The notes below the pieces were generated by a model. That model saw only the letters and a program-made list of their open reading frames with translations, had not been told where the DNA came from and made no database searches. Positions 51,701-57,070 of a stretch of 64,000 bases of DNA are shown one piece after another. The stretch covers positions 1,054,001 to 1,118,000 of the forward strand of contig NC_063270.1 of NCBI RefSeq assembly GCF_910591885.1, given 5' to 3'. The number at the start of each line of letters is the position of its first letter. The stretch's first letter is position 1. The stretch comes from Bombus terrestris (Eukaryota > Arthropoda > Insecta > Hymenoptera > Apidae). The translations under genes and the position numbers were made by a program.

Positions 51701-54700
51701 AATGGAAAGACGAAGAGGTTTCATGATGTCTGTTTTAATACATTTTAATTGATATTCTGTATTGTCTGAAAAGATATTTGGATGGCACTTTGTGTTTTCT
51801 TCCCAATTAGGGAAAAAAATTATCAAAAGATGTTTTTATTCGTTTCAAAATATGAAAGAAAACTTGGATGGAGATGATTAAGTGTTATTAACAAGCATGA
51901 GAAGGAAGAATTACGTACATTCTGTACATTTTCATACTTTTGTAAGTAAATAAACATCAGCTGCATTATTATTATCTGACATTGTAGTTATCATATATTA
52001 TACGAACCAGCGAACTGCGTTAAAAGATTGTTCGACACATCACCGTATTCAAATTGTAGCTAGTACAGTTGCATTAATTAAACGCGCGTGCCACAAAGAA
52101 GTTTATTAAACTCAGTTCGATTCTTGGGAACTATGTGAGGAATTATATTCACATCTAGAAAATTAAATCGCGCGTAGTGTGTCCATGGATATAGCTTTAT
52201 AATTAATCGCGGCGTTAGCTACGTTGCAAACAATTACGGTGTGCGGGCGTTCTACGTTGCTGCAGTAATTTAATCGAACTCCGACACAAAATATCGCGTT
52301 AATTGTTATCAGGATTTTCGGATAATTACACAAACTCCGGTTGAAATAATTTAGCATCCCATGAAATCTCTCTTTCGCATGGCAGCACTAGGATCCCTTG
52401 GTTGCTGTTCATTATTCAATCGCCATATTTACTCATTGAATTCAATTCCGATTCACTTATGGTATGATTTACTCTTCGAAGGCGTACCTGAGGATGGTGA
52501 TGGGAATTTATTGGAGACGAAGGTCGTCCTGAATACGGGCAAGGAAAACATAGACAGCGTTGGAGAATGAGAGAGAGAAGATATGAAAGAAGAGAGCTCA
52601 ACGAAAGGGACAACGGGCGTCGAAGGGAGAGAAAAATAAAGGGTGCGTCCTTTTTTCATATTCCATATCCCATACGATAGCTCGTGAAAGTTGCAAGAAC
52701 ATCTTTTCGAAATTCAGATTTACAACGATGTCTCCTATTTGTTTTTTCCTTCTTGATGCTATTTTCATTATTTCTATTATTAAGCAGACAGATTTTGTAG
52801 TTATATACTTCTTTTTATGACTTCTGCAAGCTTTTTTAAAGCTGTTCAACAATGGACCTTGATGCTCTTAATTCACTTTTGAAATGTAATCGATTTCGAA
52901 ACAAATCTATTCGATTTCCTTCTATAGAAGGATAAGAATATTAAAATTATTATACAGTAAATATAACAGTCAAACAGTACTTCCGGTTTTTCATAAAACA
53001 AATTTTTATATCAACTTTTATATACTATTTCTATTTTTAGAAGTTAAAGTGTTCAAAGAAAAGGATATTGTCAATGTTCTCGTAAAATATGTTTTTAGTG
53101 AACAGAATCTATAAGTTATTGGTTCGAATCTGATACTAAAAAAAGAAAAATTCAAACCTTTCGAGGGGTCTTTGTGAGAATAGATGTGTATCTAGATGCG
53201 TGTTTGTGCCTTGAACGTATTGTACGCTATTTTATTGGAGGATGCTGAATTTTTATCCATCCCCTGTGCAAATAGAGGTCGTGTAAAGCCATCCGGCATG
53301 GTCGTTCTTTAAAATGCATGCCGCCCTTAAATCAGGACAACGATAATTGTGTCCACTATCCGGACATGCCCGATTGAATGTGGAATATTTGTTATTCCCT
53401 TACCCTCTGCTTTTATTCCCATTCGTATTTGTCAAATCTAACTCTTAGATTTCGAGCAAAAGATATATTTAAATAATGTAATGGATTATTTTAACATACT
53501 AAAATTTGTACAGTGAAAAAGTTTTCTTTAGTCCTTAACATTCTTTTGATGCCTCCTATCCCGTAACTGATATATATACTTATATGTATTATATCTAAGT
53601 TTGAGTTACACGTAGCTGACAACAATTTAGTTTCAATTGCTTCGTTTTAATTCATCTTCTATGTGTCACTTGATAAATAATATTTTACTTTTAGTTACTT
53701 TAGTTATCTTTTCTACATGAAATACACAATATACATTTAAATGAACTAATCTAAAATGGATTAACTTAATCCAAATTGTAGATTATCTATGATAACGATC
53801 AATCGATCAATGATTCGACCAATTGTGGGTCCAACTAAATGTTATTTAATAGTGGCCAATTGCAAGGAAAGAAATAACAAATATTAAAATGAACGATAAT
53901 GTTGTCGTGATGTATGTCAATTTACGCATGGAGCGAATTCTTACCGATCAACAGAGGGATTTTGGGACGTCACAGACTGAAACGACGAAAGGTGAAAAGA
54001 GAGCTAAAGGGAGGATACACCCCCCGCGAACTCGAACATGAATTAAAGTTTTAATTTCTCTAAATCACTGTTCGCCCTCGAGCGCTTTCCACCAGACGGT
54101 CCGTTACTTATGGCCTTTGCCCTTTTTACCGCCTTCTTTTTTTCCCGTTCGCCTCGATCTTACCACCGTCCAACCCTCGCCAATCGGCAGAAATCGATAT
54201 GCACTTATCCGATGACTCTTGAGACCCGAGGCCTTTTTCGTTTCTTTCCTTTTTTCCTTCTCAATCGTACCTCTGCAGCCATAACGGCCAGAAATCGTGG
54301 AGATTTAAATTTCCATGGAACAACGATGTCGTTAACATCCCTTCAGAGCCACTCGAAACTAACCCAATCTCAAATCTCGCTCCAAAATAGATCAAACATA
54401 TTTTTTATTCGTTCAAATTATCTTAAATCTCAATTTTGAGCCACTCTATATAGTGAATAATTTCAATTTCAATAATAAAATAATTACTTGTCTCCTAACG
54501 ATGCAAAAATATCTCCACACTGTAATATTTTACACGCTTGAATTCGACAATCTGCTATGGTCCATAGGAAAACGTATCAAAATCGATTTAGAAGCGAGTC
54601 GCTCGTTCGCGGCATGCTCGATCTGCCCTTTTCCCCAGCAGTGACACGCGACAGGGTGAAACGGGGGTTGTTCATTTAAAATCATGAGCGAACATCGAGC

Positions 54701-55668
54701 GTGGGGCGCAGTCACAGCACGGCAGAGGCGTTAGTATTAACGTTAGGTGCCGGCAGACCAGGGCCACCTACAAGAACTTCGTACACCGGTTTCACCCCCT
54801 TACCACCGGTGACATATTGTTTCCATTCTGCTCTCGGGCTAAAACGCAATAAAAAACCAGCATAAATATCGTCGCCCTCGGCGTGCCGCGGCACCGATAC
54901 CAGACCGAGCTGAGCTGTGGTCCGTATAAGAACGAACAGGCCCCGAATACCGGTGGTCTACAATTACGTGGAAACGTTCTTTCGTCGGAGAGAGAAACGA
55001 CCGGGGACTAATTTGTCTGAGTGGCTTTTTCGACGGTTAAAGGGCGCCGCGGATTGCGACCAGCGATCTTTCCATCTCTTGTGAATTTGTAATGTTCTAT
55101 GGCATTATTGTGCGTTTGAATATTCGTGTGGAGAAACGATAGCAAGATACATCGGACATTTAATTAAGGGGTGATTTGTGAACAATTTTCTGTATTACAT
55201 ACATAAAGGTTTCAAAAATATGTATGTTTTTGAAGAATTTTAAATAGCTTTTTTTTGTATATAAAAGATTGATTCTTGTGGTACGTGTACAACAGTTACG
55301 ATTAGAATACATTACTTCAACATTTAAATACTGAAAATATTATTTCACTAATATTTTTTAATTTTGTAAGCTATGATTTATTCAACGACCTTTAAAGGTC
55401 GGTATAAAATATATTTGATTCTAAAGATATCTTTAAATAATCATAGAAATTATTATATCAATTATCAAGAAAGTTTGGGAACAAATTATGTGCAGGATTG
55501 AAGTTCTAAGTTCTCTTAAGTCAGGAATAATTCTCCAGATGAATTATATGCCCTTTGGGGCATAAAGTGTCGCGTACTCCTTATCAATACTCAAATAAGT
55601 TTGAAATAAAATCATACTTACAGCGTGACAGGTTCTTCAGGGCTCGAGGGTGAAATTGAGAGCGACAT
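12229..55668 (-). CDS. MYT1L: MYT1/MYT1L/ST18-family CCHHC zinc-finger transcription factor (whole coding region, 16 exons)
   Basis: Exons, high to low: 55622-55719 (ATG at 55668), 38283-40279, 29024-29096, 28572-28612, 26787-26945, 25182-26258, 24789-24907, 24549-24709, 24104-24375, 21890-22130, 19045-19185, 16776-16970, 16159-16221, 15447-15715, 12976-13193, 12229-12504. All phases agree: 5349 bases, 1782 residues plus stop. Six CPxxxC...H...H...GC fingers start at residues 686, 730, 1423, 1464, 1509 and 1570. Basic nuclear-localisation-like stretches are LKKRK (32-36) and KRRRK (87-91). The centre is Gln-, Ala- and Pro-rich and contains DLS-type motifs. The C-terminus is a coiled coil. Vertebrate relatives are nuclear DNA-binding proteins that repress non-neuronal programmes during neurogenesis; the same role here is inference. 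Insects carry a single ortholog as far as I know, so the vertebrate symbol is given only as a family label. A start at the internal Met (residue 29, 40,242) is possible. Confidence 0.9.
12505..12975 (-). other. Intron between exons 15 and 16
   Basis: Starts GAAAAG|gtcagt and ends tcttcgcag. AT-rich; nothing else seen. Confidence 0.8.
12976..13193 (-). CDS. MYT1L: MYT1-family gene, exon 15 (coiled coil)
   Basis: The acceptor ccctatcttcag|GA begins in phase 1 and the donor AAAAG|gtcagt ends in phase 0. Residues 1619-1691 start with a Gly/Ser/Thr-rich linker and then a heptad-like segment (LYTLEAEITELQRENARVES and on to MENQLKQGEK). This matches the C-terminal coiled coil of vertebrate MYT1L, which is thought to mediate oligomerisation. 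Confidence 0.9.
13194..15446 (-). other. Intron between exons 14 and 15
   Basis: About 2.25 kb, ACCG|gtgagg to ctatcttcag. It contains poly(T)/poly(A)-rich tracts near 13,780-13,810 and 14,640-14,760 that generate ORF shadows. No further exon recognised. Confidence 0.75.
15447..15715 (-). CDS. MYT1L: MYT1-family gene, exon 14 (end of finger 5, all of finger 6)
   Basis: The acceptor cttgttgcag|C (phase 2) completes a serine, then ASGCPIANRNK, the second half of finger 5. An Ala-rich linker leads to finger 6 (Cys1570 to Cys1594: CPTPGCDGIGHINGSFSTHR then SLSGC). A basic segment (HAVKKPK) follows. Donor ACCG|gtgagg, phase 1. Confidence 0.93.
16159..16221 (-). CDS. MYT1L: MYT1-family gene, exon 13 (first half of finger 5, 63 bases)
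   Basis: The acceptor cgtgctacag|A (phase 2) completes an arginine. Twenty codons encode CPIPGCDGSGHATGKFLSHR. The donor CGCAG|gtaaga leaves AG, joined to C in exon 14 to make serine. Both ends are phase 2, so the exon is frame-neutral. The second half of the finger is encoded by exon 14. Confidence 0.92.
16776..16970 (-). CDS. MYT1L: MYT1-family gene, exon 12 (end of finger 3, all of finger 4)
   Basis: The acceptor tcctttacag|C (phase 2) completes a serine and begins LSGCPRADR, the second half of finger 3. Then comes finger 4 (Cys1464 to Cys1488: CPTPGCDGSGHVTGNYSSHR and SLSGC) and a Lys/Arg/Pro linker. Donor CTGAG|gtttgt, phase 2; its +3 to +5 bases are weaker than in neighbouring introns. 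Confidence 0.93.
16971..19044 (-). other. Intron between exons 11 and 12 (GC-AG)
   Basis: About 2.07 kb. It starts with GC instead of GT (AGAAG|gcaagg) and ends tcctttacag. It contains a TATATA-rich stretch at about 18,100-18,140 and a GTGC/GTGT repeat patch at about 18,900-18,960. No other exon seen. Confidence 0.75.
18890..18960. repeat. TATG/GTGT/GTGC simple-sequence patch
   Basis: Successive short runs of ATATGTATAT, GTGTGTGT and CGTGCGTGCGTGC lie next to each other in the intron. Compound microsatellite-like sequence that creates ORF shadows. Confidence 0.6.
19045..19185 (-). CDS. MYT1L: MYT1-family gene, exon 11 (first half of finger 3; GC donor)
   Basis: The acceptor gttcggtgcag|T (phase 2) completes a serine. 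Forty-six codons read MNMRRHSLNFVPRP and then a basic linker and CPTSSCDGMGHVSGNYATHR, the first half of finger 3. The exon then meets AG|GCAAGG, a GC donor matching the known consensus of GC-AG introns. Joining to exon 12 gives S-L-S-G-C-P in frame. Exon length is 141 bases, phase 2 at both ends, so skipping would keep the frame. Confidence 0.9.
19186..21889 (-). other. Intron between exons 10 and 11
   Basis: About 2.7 kb, GATAG|gtaagg to ttcggtgcag. It holds a (TC)n microsatellite near the donor and GC-rich patches at about 19,640-20,000 and 20,750-21,320 that give ORF shadows on both strands. No further exon recognised. Confidence 0.7.
21755..21785. repeat. (TC)15 microsatellite
   Basis: Fifteen and a half perfect TC units (GA on the transcribed minus strand). 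It begins about 105 bases downstream of the exon 10 donor. Confidence 0.95.
21890..22130 (-). CDS. MYT1L: MYT1-family gene, exon 10 (Gly/Pro/Tyr-rich linker)
   Basis: The acceptor tgtcactttcag|GT (phase 1) and donor GATAG|gtaagg (phase 2). It encodes residues 1316-1395, a low-complexity linker with repeated P-x-x-G-Y, T-P-Y-P and G-Y-N blocks, between the MYT1-domain motifs and finger 3. No enzyme or binding motif recognised. Confidence 0.88.
22131..24103 (-). other. Intron between exons 9 and 10
   Basis: About 1.97 kb. A GC-rich island covers about 22,780-23,620 and carries long ORFs on both strands (for example 23,016-23,516 minus). Their products are low-complexity Ser/Arg/Leu-rich and motif-free, so I treat them as chance. 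The island could be regulatory. Confidence 0.65.
24104..24375 (-). CDS. MYT1L: MYT1-family gene, exon 9 (DFS/NFS motifs, Pro-rich)
   Basis: The acceptor tctgattatag|C (phase 2) completes a serine and the donor ACTG|gtgagc ends in phase 1. Residues 1225-1316 are Pro/Gly-rich and contain EPVDFSTANEPVNFSGG, two adjacent P-V-(D/N)-F-S repeats. With the DLS motifs of exons 7 and 8 these correspond to the conserved MYT1 domain of the family. Confidence 0.9.
24549..24709 (-). CDS. MYT1L: MYT1-family gene, exon 8 (TLDLSVNR motif)
   Basis: The acceptor ataattattacag|GCT (phase 0) and donor CATAG|gtaatt (phase 2). Residues 1172-1225 are Ser/Pro/Gln-rich and end in QTLDLSVNRLH. This matches the conserved TLDLSMNK of vertebrate MYT1-domain sequences. 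Confidence 0.9.
24789..24907 (-). CDS. MYT1L: MYT1-family gene, exon 7 (VMDLSTSS motif)
   Basis: The acceptor tatacttacag|TG (phase 1) and donor CACAG|gtaaat (phase 0). Residues 1132-1171 begin VKCVTVAQVQQMQKPGGPP and contain SVMDLSTSSVTS, resembling the LNLST segment of the MYT1 domain. The larger ORF over this region (24,652-24,903) is a shadow in another frame. Confidence 0.88.
25182..26258 (-). CDS. MYT1L: MYT1-family gene, exon 6 (Ser/Pro-rich, polyAla and polyGln)
   Basis: The acceptor catttt...cgcgacag|TG (phase 1) joins the G of exon 5 to make valine. The donor GATG|gtgaat ends in phase 1. Residues 773-1132 start SGIPPEYISTNLLPP and are Ser/Thr/Pro-rich. They include a proline run (about 890), an alanine run (975-984) and 18 consecutive glutamines (1062-1079), then an Ala/Gln/Met segment. 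This is a probable transcriptional effector region. The ORF runs a few codons past the donor, but the splice is supported by phase. Confidence 0.93.
25339..25392 (-). repeat. Polyglutamine-coding CAG/CAA repeat (18 codons)
   Basis: In-frame tract of 18 Gln codons: CAG at both ends, with CAA mixed through the middle. It is preceded by Ser and followed by Leu. Such interrupted tracts are common in insect transcription factors. Confidence 0.95.
26259..26786 (-). other. Intron between exons 5 and 6
   Basis: About 530 bases, CTCAAG|gtaagg to ttttcgcgacag. The ORFs here are read-through shadows of exon 5. Confidence 0.8.
26787..26945 (-). CDS. MYT1L: MYT1-family gene, exon 5 (finger 2)
   Basis: The acceptor ggttctctacag|TT (phase 1) completes isoleucine and the donor CTCAAG|gtaagg ends in phase 1. 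It encodes LAMHETILK and then finger 2 (Cys730 to Cys754: CPTPGCNGRGHVSSNRNTHR and SLSGC) followed by an Ala/Lys/Arg tail. It is almost identical to finger 3 of vertebrate MYT1L including the unusual N-R-N spacer, the best single family match in the window. Confidence 0.95.
26946..28571 (-). other. Intron between exons 4 and 5
   Basis: About 1.6 kb, GAGA|gtaagt to gttctctacag. AT-rich, no supported coding sequence. Confidence 0.75.
28572..28612 (-). CDS. MYT1L: MYT1-family gene, exon 4 (second half of finger 1, 41 bases)
   Basis: The acceptor tgatttcag|C (phase 2) completes a serine, then LSGCPRKDKLTPE. The donor GAGA|gtaagt ends in phase 1. It is one of the smallest exons in the gene, recognised only because it continues finger 1 and meets exon 5 in frame. 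Confidence 0.93.
28613..29023 (-). other. Intron splitting finger 1 (exons 3-4)
   Basis: About 410 bases, CGCAG|gtaagc to tgatttcag. Nothing else seen. Confidence 0.85.
29024..29096 (-). CDS. MYT1L: MYT1-family gene, exon 3 (first half of finger 1, 73 bases)
   Basis: The acceptor gatttgttacag|AG (phase 1) joins the G of exon 2 to make glutamate. It encodes GNKCPTPGCTGQGHVTGLYS and HHR (finger 1 from Cys686). The donor CGCAG|gtaagc ends in phase 2. It matches the G-L-Y-x-H-H-R of vertebrate MYT1L finger 2. Confidence 0.94.
29490..30450 (+). mobile_element. Possible degenerate retroelement fragment or repeat-bearing insertion
   Basis: The composition differs from its surroundings and begins TGTTACGTCGCG. 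It contains a 7-bp-stem hairpin (29,837-29,856), a 14-bp perfect palindrome (29,872-29,885) and a 40-bp tandem duplication (30,051-30,130). These are followed by an ORF at 30,143-30,451 that opens with a Ser/Gln/Glu-rich segment (MFESKQSSRNSESQKSSQQN), loosely like the start of a gag-type polyprotein. No reverse transcriptase, matching LTR partner, primer site or target duplication was found, so the element call is tentative. Confidence 0.25.
30051..30130 (+). repeat. 40-bp tandem duplication
   Basis: Two adjacent 40-base units. The first 23 bases (starting acagagcagtcacttcatct) are identical; after that the copies diverge by a few substitutions and small shifts around the shared ctagactt. 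Confidence 0.85.
34550..35280. promoter_or_regulatory. GC-rich island in intron, candidate regulatory element
   Basis: The GC level is clearly above the flanking AT-rich sequence. It holds a near-palindromic ggccgccgccggcgg core (34,659-34,673) flanked by homeodomain-type TTTTTAATTAG and ATTAATAAATTAG sites. No coding frame is credible. Regulatory function is inference. Confidence 0.3.
35680..36340. promoter_or_regulatory. GC-rich island with Caudal/Abd-B-type TTTATG sites
   Basis: CpG-rich (cgacgcgcgcggccg and similar) with interspersed TTTTTATGCG, TTTATTTTTTTATTAG and GTTTTATGGCG sequences, the last resembling posterior Hox/Caudal sites. No ORF with protein-like composition. Inference only. 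Confidence 0.3.
38283..40279 (-). CDS. MYT1L: MYT1-family gene, exon 2 (long disordered N-terminal region)
   Basis: The acceptor tttttgtgttccag|G (phase 2) and donor AACAGAG|gtgaga (phase 1). Residues 16-682. After VELTSVPGGQNA comes Met29 (40,242), MAHLKKRKLEAES, a Gln/Pro tract, KRRRK (87-91), an acidic/polar stretch (ELVDDSSNELEIDMSD), Ser/Thr/Pro-rich and Asn/Ser/Thr-rich tracts, and SPSSLNR before finger 1. The L-K-K-R-K block resembles the basic block after the N-terminal finger of vertebrate MYT1L, but no N-terminal finger was found here. The reading frame continues past the donor for about 33 codons; that extension is intronic. Confidence 0.92.
40576..40660 (-). other. Possible alternative leader exon of the MYT1-family gene (3' end at 40576)
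   Basis: A good donor (ATTCAG|gtgaag) lies 296 bases upstream of the exon 2 acceptor. The preceding sequence is GC-rich and contains an ATG (40,630-40,632) opening MERVPRFEAMSSMDLHGIQ. Spliced to exon 2 this frame would be out of register with the main protein, so it would act only as a leader with an overlapping upstream ORF. The 5' limit is not determined. Confidence 0.25.
40821..40834. repeat. (CG)n alternating tract
   Basis: acgcgcgcgcgcgc, continued by tcgcg, within a CpG-rich segment upstream of exon 2. A short alternating purine-pyrimidine tract. Confidence 0.9.
45870..46300. promoter_or_regulatory. GC-rich island in intron 1, candidate regulatory element
   Basis: An abrupt change from AT-rich flanks to GC/CpG-rich sequence containing GAGTAATTAAAGAG and other homeodomain-type cores. 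The ORF at 45,875-46,180 is Arg-rich, motif-free and probably chance. Regulatory role is inference. Confidence 0.25.
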
Positions 55669-55719
55669 AGTGGTAGTTAAACATCGTGATGTACCTGGCG
55701 ATCTGACTCTATCATCCAC
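55622..55719 (-). CDS. MYT1L: MYT1-family gene, exon 1 (start codon)
   Basis: The acceptor atattctggtttcag|GTG (55,720) and donor ACGCT|gtaagt (55,621). The frame ends in phase 2, so CT joins the leading G of exon 2 to make leucine: ...SSPEEPVTL then VELTSV. The first in-frame ATG (55,668, context CACTATGT with A at -3) begins MSLSISPSSPEEPVTL. The 17 codons before it are also open (VDDRVRSPGTSRCL...), so the protein could begin further upstream. The exon rests on strong splice sites, phase and composition, not on a family match, because this N-terminus is not conserved in the vertebrate sequences I know. Confidence 0.62.
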
Positions 55720-56013
55720 CTGAAACCAGAATATTAATGATAAGTTAAGAACCAACATATAAACAAACGATAGTAACTTAAAATCTCGTCATATACTTAA
55801 ATTTGATATTATACTACTTTTACAATATTCTACACGAACTTAATATGAAATTTTCGTACAATAATGATTGCTATTGATACAAAATATGGGTTTGGATAGC
55901 AACACATAGTATCTGCTCCACGCGATTGTTGACTTTGAAAAGGATCCATAACAAGGAATTATGTACACGATGGAATTCAAGAATACGGAAGATATACTTC
56001 TCCGTGCACCTAC

Positions 56014-56079
56014 CGAATTCTTTGCACGATCCTTGCTGTCGTCGATGGGGAATTGAGCAACAGGTAGATCAGATATGTC
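56014..56079 (-). CDS. Possible further upstream exon of the MYT1-family gene
   Basis: The minus strand reads 22 open codons beginning DISDLPVAQFPIDDSK. They end at TTCG|gtaggt in phase 0, which suits the phase-0 start of the exon at 55,719. The composition is convincingly protein-like (acidic then D/K/R). Against it, the acceptor (acctcgag) lacks a pyrimidine tract and an in-frame TGA lies just upstream with no ATG between. It may instead be the end of a 5' UTR exon. Confidence 0.3.
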
Positions 56080-56599
56080 CTCGAGGTATCATGCTCGACA
56101 GAGCATACGCGTGATTTACTGTATAAGTAACTCATCGAAGGCACCCCTTTTTTTCTCTCTCTCTCTCTTATCTTGGATTTGCTACTCGAAACGAAACGCG
56201 AAGGAAATAATTCTTTTACTTAGATTCTCAACCAGGACAGCGGAAACCGAGAATTTATATTCGAGGGTAGAGCTCGATATATATTCTGATAAATTATCAA
56301 TTCCCTAAGAACATTATTTCATCATTATATAATTGTACATGAGTTATGTGCACTTTGTATGTTGTTATCAAATTTATATCAATTTGAAACATTTATTCTT
56401 ATGATTAGAACATTATCACATAATTATTTCAAATATATTTTACATACGTAGTTTAAAAATATATATTCCCAATTTTTATTTCCTACTTTCCAATATTCGA
56501 CTCTTTACAAACATTACTTAGTATGAAAACAATCGTTGTGCAAAGTCATCAAACCAATAAAGGGTTTGATAAATCTAAGTGTATTCCTCAGAGAGAGCA

Positions 56600-57070
56600 A
56601 TCTGATTTTTCATCCTCCCTATGAATTCCAGTGATCCTTTTAATCGAGCGGTCAGAAGCAAGGCATAATCGCGATTGGCGCGAGCTGACAAATTCAGTCG
56701 AAATTGAGCAACTTCCGACCCAACCCCACGCTTTCCAAAGAAATATTACGGCCATATTTTTCTCCGGTGAACGATGACTGAAGCTCTCCCGCGATTTCCA
56801 AGGGATTAATAATGGCAGTAGACCGTTCTACGACAATCGTAGAGAGAAACAAACGCAGCCCCGGGCAAGTGGACCAGGCTCGCGCCGACATCAATCTGAA
56901 CGAGCGAGCCGCGCCCCTAACGAGCCACCGAGTCATATAAATTTTATTGCCATTTCATAAATCCCAGCAAACACCGTGAGTAACCGTCCCGGTGCTGTCT
57001 GCGAGATTATCAGGAACGTATAAAGTTGCGGATCGTCGCGCGGTTACTGTCTTTCGCGACGCTTCCTGTG
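56600..57070. promoter_or_regulatory. GC-rich island with TTTATTG/TAAAT-type sites
   Basis: A GC-rich block ending in an AT core (about 56,935-56,965) that reads ATAAATTTTATTGCC followed by ATTTCATAAATCCC, two close matches to Hox/Caudal-type sites in opposite orientation. Found 0.6-1 kb upstream of the possible first exon. Inference only. Confidence 0.3.

Larger units (their letters stand above)
40280..55621 (-). other. 15.3-kb intron between exons 1 and 2
   Basis: Bounded by ACGCT|gtaagt and tttgtgttccag. It is AT-rich with GC-rich islands at about 40.8-41.6, 42.0-42.7, 43.3-43.6, 44.7-45.1, 45.87-46.3, 49.8-50.1 and 54.6-55.1 kb. Several exon-like pieces on either strand are listed as findings, and none is well supported. 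Any separate gene in this stretch would have to be non-coding or made of very small exons. Confidence 0.6.

Noticed and set aside
53115..53135. GGTTCGAATCTGAT, resembling a tRNA T-arm
   Set aside because: No matching acceptor stem, D-arm or anticodon arm in the preceding 75 bases.
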